A DNA stretch of 10,119 nt. Origin: JAHFJU01 sp964354865. Lineage in GTDB: Bacteria > Patescibacteriota > Gracilibacteria > UBA1369 > UM-FILTER-53-11. The stretch lies in assembly GCA_964354865.1 (NCBI GenBank), contig CAYHBN010000056.1, positions 1 through 10,119 on the forward strand. The letters are read 5' to 3'. The notes beneath the pieces were generated by a model. It saw only the letters and a program-made list of their open reading frames with translations, was not told where the DNA came from and ran no database searches. Both the position numbers and the translations under genes were made by a program. How positions within the stretch are numbered: position 1 is the stretch's first letter; the number at the start of each line of letters is the position of its first letter. This document shows positions 6,494 through 10,119 of this stretch, one piece after another.

Positions 6494-8809
6494 TTAAAAG
6501 TACAGCACCACCATGTAGATTTCTCCGAAGTCTCCAACAGATAAGCCAATGCTAATTCTGTTGTTTGTAGAATCCACCATTCCATTTTGTCCGACGAGTT
6601 CGTCAACGAGAACAGATTGGTTCGATGTTTTAACAATATACACCTCGAATGCTTCGTGAATTCCCTGAGAACGAACGGTTTGCGTAATAGTGTCGCCGGG
6701 ACAATTTGAACAGCCGGCGGGAGCAGACAAACTAAAGAATTTATTAGAAGCCATGGCCGTTGACCAGAGATTTGCCGCAGAGGTGCCATTAGGATCTTCT
6801 CTAAAGAGCGAAAGTCCTTTACTGCCACGAGTTGCCTGTGCTTGGTCAAGAAGTGCGCGTTTTACATCGGAAAGGGTTGATTGGTTCAGTTGATCGCCTG
6901 AAAAGTTTTGTGTGACTAAAAAGTATCCGTCGGCAGTTTTTACCACGCCGATTCCCACTTTTTTCATGCGAGGGTCGAGCAGTGCATCGCGGTGAATAGG
7001 GCTGCGCATAAGGCCTTGTTCTACATGTTCAAGTGATGTTGATTTGCCCAGGTTTTCACGAATAGGAGTTTGAATATTTGCAGAACGGCGGCGATCGTCA
7101 GGGCTTTTGCCCTGCGGATTCACGTGGCCAAAAAAGTTTTGATCAACCATGCTCTGCGTATGGTTTTGTGCAACATTGTTAAGAGCAGTGTCGAGCGTTA
7201 CCATTGAAAGTCCATTTGCCGCGCGATCTCTATTAATCAGATTCAGCATATTTGCGCGGACATCTGAAAGTGTGCCAACAGGAGCAGTCGAAAGTTTCTG
7301 TTCATTGAGCTCAAAAAAATCCGGTAGTAGGGGAATACCATTGCCAACGTAGACCGGCGCATTGAGGGCGGCTGATCCTAGCGTGTCATTTATTTCAAAA
7401 ATATAGGTACCTGCATCGGGAGTGGGAATGGTGAACGACAGTCGAGAACCAGCGGCAAAATCTTTTTCAGCTTGCACATATTCTTTTACCGTTCCATTCG
7501 GTAGGGTGACCGCGAGCGTTTTTGCAATGGTTGTTTTTGCAACTCCGGTAAAACGAATCGATGCACCTTGCGGAGAACTTGTGTAGTCTGAAAAATTTTC
7601 GAGTGAGAGTGCTCCTGCTTCGTGTTTATAAAAATGCTGAGTGACTAAAGATATATTTTGAATGGTGCTTCGTGTGCCATCTTGCATAATCATCCAGTTT
7701 GCTGATCCCGGCAAAAATCCTTTAAAATAAAGTGATTCAGGACTAAAACTGGTGAGTTGTTGTCTAAATAAAAAATCGGCGCGTTGGCTGTTTTGAAAAA
7801 CGACAAGTCGTGAAAAATGAGGAGTCGATTCTGATGCTGCATTGCTAAACCCGTTCGCATTCCAGCTAAAAGTAGTAACTCCCTTGCTGTATTTAACCAT
7901 AGTCGCAGAAGCTGCGGGAGCGCTTGTACGTGTGTAAGTTGAAGGTTCGTCGCTTACAACCGTAATGTCAGCTAATCGGCTTTCGCCAGAGTGGCCGGGA
8001 ATAATTCCAAGGTTGAAATTCCCCGGAGTATCGAAGTAAATGGGAATGCTGAATGTATCGCCTTTGGTATCGCGCGCGAAATTTCGCGTGGAGCCGCAGC
8101 CACTGGTAATAGGGCAGGTAAATGCAAAAACAGAATCGGTTTTGCCGCTACGTACGGTACCGCTTAACAAGTACACTTCGCCGACATAGAATTTTTTGGG
8201 GAGTGGTTCGTCGAGTTGCACGGTCGAGAAAAAATGTACATCGATTTTACCGTCACTTGCAGAGCTCACCGCATTAGTCGGCATTTTTCGTGAGGGGAGC
8301 GTAGAAGAAACATCGTTGCTCGCTGAGTGAACGTCGCTCGAAATTTTTCCCGCATTGGTTGTGGCAAAATCGACTGAACGGGCAATAAGAGTCGCGAGTT
8401 GTAGGTTTGTTAATTTTACTGCGCGTGGAGATGTCGGTTTTGAAACGAGCGGCGATGCAAGGAATCCATTTTGTTCTGCAAACGCACGGCAATTAGTGTA
8501 GCTTTTAGGACTCACCGGCCATTGCTGAGATGCACATAATTTGGTGACCGCTAAATTGAAATCAACCGATGAACGTGAAAAGAGTGAGAACGATTTAAAG
8601 TTCTTATGTTCTTTTTTAAGTGCTTTTACGATTTTTGAAAATCCTTTTTTAGTCGCAAGAGTATCGGCTTTATAGTCGGTCCCCATTAAGGTGACGACAT
8701 GCGAAAAGGTAGTTTGAAAGTCAGCGTGAACGTATGAAAGCGATGTAACGATGAGTAAGACAAGTGCGACTGCGAAACGTTTGAGAAATGTGAAAATCAT
8801 AGTGAGCAT
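6494..8809 (-). CDS. Secreted multidomain CAP (SCP/PR1-like) protein with a degenerate second CAP domain
   Basis: This 771-aa exported surface or secreted protein has no assigned activity. A signal peptide is clear (basic FLKR, hydrophobic 12-24, likely cleavage after VHA at about 29). Next come an unrecognised helical region (31-160, with C92 and C107), two or more beta-sandwich-like regions (about 187-290, with C232/C238, and about 300-490), and a CAP domain at about 513-638. The CAP signatures are VRANMLNLINRDRAANGL, H562 in NFFGHVNPQG, E585 in RENLG, H606 in RSPIHRDALL and the final strand VGIGVVK..GYFLVTQNF. Residues 645-771 repeat the CAP pattern but lack the histidines. The ATG at 8809 is used; the ATG at 8800 (residue 4) is equally possible. 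It leads the run CAP, LCP, S11, mraY, which suggests cell-envelope work. CAP domains elsewhere bind lipids, metals or partners, so no enzymatic role should be assumed. Confidence 0.88.
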   Translation of the reverse strand: MLTMIFTFLKRFAVALVLLIVTSLSYVHADFQTTFSHVVTLMGTDYKADTLATKKGFSKIVKALKKEHKNFKSFSLFSRSSVDFNLAVTKLCASQQWPVSPKSYTNCRAFAEQNGFLASPLVSKPTSPRAVKLTNLQLATLIARSVDFATTNAGKISSDVHSASNDVSSTLPSRKMPTNAVSSASDGKIDVHFFSTVQLDEPLPKKFYVGEVYLLSGTVRSGKTDSVFAFTCPITSGCGSTRNFARDTKGDTFSIPIYFDTPGNFNLGIIPGHSGESRLADITVVSDEPSTYTRTSAPAASATMVKYSKGVTTFSWNANGFSNAASESTPHFSRLVVFQNSQRADFLFRQQLTSFSPESLYFKGFLPGSANWMIMQDGTRSTIQNISLVTQHFYKHEAGALSLENFSDYTSSPQGASIRFTGVAKTTIAKTLAVTLPNGTVKEYVQAEKDFAAGSRLSFTIPTPDAGTYIFEINDTLGSAALNAPVYVGNGIPLLPDFFELNEQKLSTAPVGTLSDVRANMLNLINRDRAANGLSMVTLDTALNNVAQNHTQSMVDQNFFGHVNPQGKSPDDRRRSANIQTPIRENLGKSTSLEHVEQGLMRSPIHRDALLDPRMKKVGIGVVKTADGYFLVTQNFSGDQLNQSTLSDVKRALLDQAQATRGSKGLSLFREDPNGTSAANLWSTAMASNKFFSLSAPAGCSNCPGDTITQTVRSQGIHEAFEVYIVKTSNQSVLVDELVGQNGMVDSTNNRISIGLSVGDFGEIYMVVLYF
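6497..6877 (-). repeat. Degenerate second CAP domain (protein-level repeat of 7130-7273 and beyond)
   Basis: Residues 645-692 of the CAP protein align without gaps to residues 513-560. Both begin TLSDV followed by Arg or Lys; both share R..xGLS (529-535/661-667), D540/D672, A547/A679, M554/M686 and the FF pair at 559-560/691-692. By my hand count 15 of 48 positions are identical. The C-terminal strand also repeats (VGIGVV..GYFLVTQNF against IGLSVG..EIYMVVLYF). The position equivalent to H562 is Leu, and no equivalent of H606 is visible. A local CSNC pair (C700, C703) is unique to this copy. Confidence 0.65.
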
Positions 8810-8921
8810 AATTCTATAGTGTTAGACCCCATAAAGGAGCAGATCATTACAGAAAAGGCGGCACTATTTATTGACAGGGAGTCCGTTGGTGCGCTGGTTC
8901 GTCGCGGGTTTGAGTTGACTG
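8810..8921. other. 112-nt intergenic spacer upstream of the CAP gene
   Basis: The spacer separates the minus-strand repeat/membrane protein gene from the CAP gene and is the only gap over 100 nt in the minus block. It is therefore the most likely place for a terminator of the upstream gene and a promoter for the envelope genes. I see no convincing hairpin with a T-run, no RNA gene and no open frame of note. Confidence 0.5.
8813..8841 (-). promoter_or_regulatory. Possible weak promoter for the CAP-LCP-S11-mraY run
   Basis: Reading the minus strand, TATAGA (8818-8813) resembles a -10 box (4 of 6 bases) and lies 3 nt before the first CAP ATG. Seventeen bases upstream the -35 position reads TGCTCC, a poor match. 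If this box were used, transcription would begin at or just after the first ATG, favouring the ATG at 8800 and a nearly leaderless message. This rests on position and a partial match only. Confidence 0.2.
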
Positions 8922-10067
8922 TTACTTTGAGTAGAAGATGATGCCAGGTCCAGGAGTGTTAGTATCTGGATTGATAACGTCAGTTCTGTATGTAATTACT
9001 CTGCCATCGTTGCATTTTCGTGCGAATGATTCGCCTTTTGCTTTTACACTTGGTCTACATGCTAATTCTTTTGGTTCAACAACGCAGACTCCTCCATGAC
9101 ATAAATTCTCAACCTCATCTGTTTTGGGTGTTGGTTTTTTTGCGCGAAGCGCGGCGAGCTCATCTTCAGAAAGAGGGGTTGAGTAATTCTGTACCACTTT
9201 TGAATATTCATCACCCACATAAGTGAATGAAAATTCTTTTCCTGTATCGGTATGAATATCAATTGGTTCGTCAGAGACGTAATAATAGGTATTGTCACTT
9301 TTTGTATCTGCCATTACGATGAGTTTTCTTGCCCTCGTTAAGAATCCTCCAGCGCTTTCATAGTCACCAAATTTTAGATATCCTACAAAAATGCCTCCAT
9401 TCATTACTTCTGCCCCTGGGAACTTCGCCGTGACCGTTTGCGGTGGGGTGAATTCGGCTGCTTCTTTAGATGGAGTAGCGGGGGCAGAGGCAGGTGAGGG
9501 AGCTGTAGTGTCTGTTGCCTCCGATGATGAAGTTACGCAACTAACGAGGTAAGACACACCTTCTTTTATCGCTTCTCGATAAATTCCACCAACTGTTAAA
9601 GCCGCCGCGGCAGAGAGTCCCAAAACAGTTTTTTTACCAGGTTTTGGCATTTTTTTACCGAGAGAAGCAATGCCCTTGCCCGCTTTCCCAAGACCACTAA
9701 TGGGCACTTCCCAAAGTTTTGGAGCGTGCTTACCAACGAACGATGCGCTTCCTATAGCCATTCTTTCGCCACGACCGCCTTTGCTAAAGAAGCCAGGGTT
9801 TTCTTTTGGTTTCAATGTAACTTTCTTACCATCCGCAAGAATAATCGTGATCTCTCTATCTGTTGGTGTTAATGCAGCTTCTAGCTCTGGAGAGAGGCTA
9901 GTAATCTTCTCGAGTATTAATTTTTCAAGCTTCGGAGCTTTAACAAGCTCTCTAGCAGTTTCAGGAGAAATATTTGTGATATTGTCGAGTGTAAGTTCTC
10001 TAAGCTCCACCGCTTTTGCGAATTCGGCAGCAGCGGCGGGGGTAAGTATGGATCTATAATAACTCAT
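8922..10067 (-). CDS. Unrecognised single-pass membrane protein with degenerate leucine-rich repeats and a cysteine-rich outer tail
   Basis: I do not recognise this 381-aa protein. Residues about 8-66 form degenerate 25-residue repeats with the pattern LxxLxLxxITxxSPExxxxL (LRELTLDNITNISPE, then LEKLILEKITSLSPE), like the minimal leucine-rich repeats of many environmental bacteria. A Gly/Lys-rich segment follows (about 92-146), then one hydrophobic helix at about 147-163. A Thr/Ala/Pro/Ser linker (about 179-210) leads to a beta-rich region (about 212-295) and a tail with four cysteines (C323, C328, C337, C352). The lysines before the helix predict the repeats inside and the tail outside. TAA ends it 112 nt before the CAP gene. 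The ATG at 10067 has no good ribosome site, and the frame stays open to the window edge (10118), so the true start may lie outside. It may act as a scaffold or envelope protein, but nothing shows this. Confidence 0.7.
   Translation of the reverse strand: MSYYRSILTPAAAAEFAKAVELRELTLDNITNISPETARELVKAPKLEKLILEKITSLSPELEAALTPTDREITIILADGKKVTLKPKENPGFFSKGGRGERMAIGSASFVGKHAPKLWEVPISGLGKAGKGIASLGKKMPKPGKKTVLGLSAAAALTVGGIYREAIKEGVSYLVSCVTSSSEATDTTAPSPASAPATPSKEAAEFTPPQTVTAKFPGAEVMNGGIFVGYLKFGDYESAGGFLTRARKLIVMADTKSDNTYYYVSDEPIDIHTDTGKEFSFTYVGDEYSKVVQNYSTPLSEDELAALRAKKPTPKTDEVENLCHGGVCVVEPKELACRPSVKAKGESFARKCNDGRVITYRTDVINPDTNTPGPGIIFYSK
9870..10046 (-). repeat. Degenerate leucine-rich-like repeats, 25-residue period (protein level)
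   Basis: Two clear units start at residues 22 and 47 of the membrane protein. They share L1, L4, L6, I9, T10, S13-P14-E15 and L20. The half unit before them (ILTPAAAAEFAKAVE) keeps the Thr/Ser-Pro and the hydrophobic spacing. The DNA of the units is only loosely similar. Confidence 0.6.
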
Positions 10068-10119
10068 GATTCCAATATTCGGGTTTTCTCTAAAAAATAT
10101 TTTCGCTTCATTGACTAAT

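Noticed and set aside
8871..8899. TTGACA on the plus strand as a promoter -35
   Set aside because: The -10 position at 17-nt spacing reads CTGGTT, and no plus-strand gene follows.
9536..9547. LVSC (residues 174-177) of the repeat/membrane protein as a lipobox
   Set aside because: It lies mid-protein, with charged residues between it and the hydrophobic helix, so it does not follow a signal-peptide core.
9670..10059. 129-codon plus-strand frame opposite the repeat/membrane gene
   Set aside because: It is antisense to a protein with recognisable repeats and is a low-complexity Ser/Pro/Leu mirror of that sequence.
1..10119. CRISPR arrays, tRNA or rRNA genes, insertion sequences, toxin-antitoxin or phage genes
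   Set aside because: No regularly spaced DNA repeats, cloverleaf, transposase or terminal inverted repeats were seen on reading both strands.

Overview
The window looks like a piece of a Candidate Phyla Radiation (Patescibacteria, Parcubacteria-like) genome. This is inferred from protein style, not from a marker gene. The signs are a sigma factor followed by a FecR/DUF5667-type membrane protein, a long secreted CAP protein with beta-sandwich domains, a short S11 peptidase with no PBP5 C-terminal domain, and a LytR-CpsA-Psr (LCP) protein with a LytR_C tail. Start codons lack obvious Shine-Dalgarno sequences. TGA is used as a stop (end of the LCP gene), so the window gives no sign of the code-25 reading of TGA as glycine.

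Layout. Positions 1-2805 (+ strand) hold the 3' part of an ECF-like sigma-70 factor and, 85 nt later, a 756-aa single-pass FecR-domain protein that is probably its membrane-bound partner or anti-sigma factor. This block converges at about 2800-2819 on a long minus-strand block. An 8-bp hairpin there contains the stop codons of both converging genes. Read in its own direction (right to left), the minus block is: an unrecognised membrane protein with degenerate leucine-rich repeats (8922-10067, possibly continuing past the right edge); a 112-nt gap; a 771-aa secreted CAP protein; an LCP ligase; an S11 D-Ala-D-Ala carboxypeptidase-like protein; and MraY. The last four are tightly packed (27-nt gap, 11-nt overlap, 10-nt gap) and probably co-transcribed.

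How the genes fit together. MraY makes lipid I for peptidoglycan. The S11 enzyme trims or modifies stem peptides. The LCP protein probably attaches glycopolymers to the wall, and the CAP protein is an exported surface protein. The block therefore reads as an envelope-building operon, and the sigma/FecR pair beside it could be an envelope-responsive regulator (inference). I found no RNA gene, insertion sequence, CRISPR array or prophage gene. No wholly new system is evident. The most unusual features are the degenerate second CAP domain, the internally duplicated helical region and altered Gly-Thr site of the FecR protein, the hairpin holding both stop codons, and the unrecognised repeat/membrane/cysteine-rich protein.
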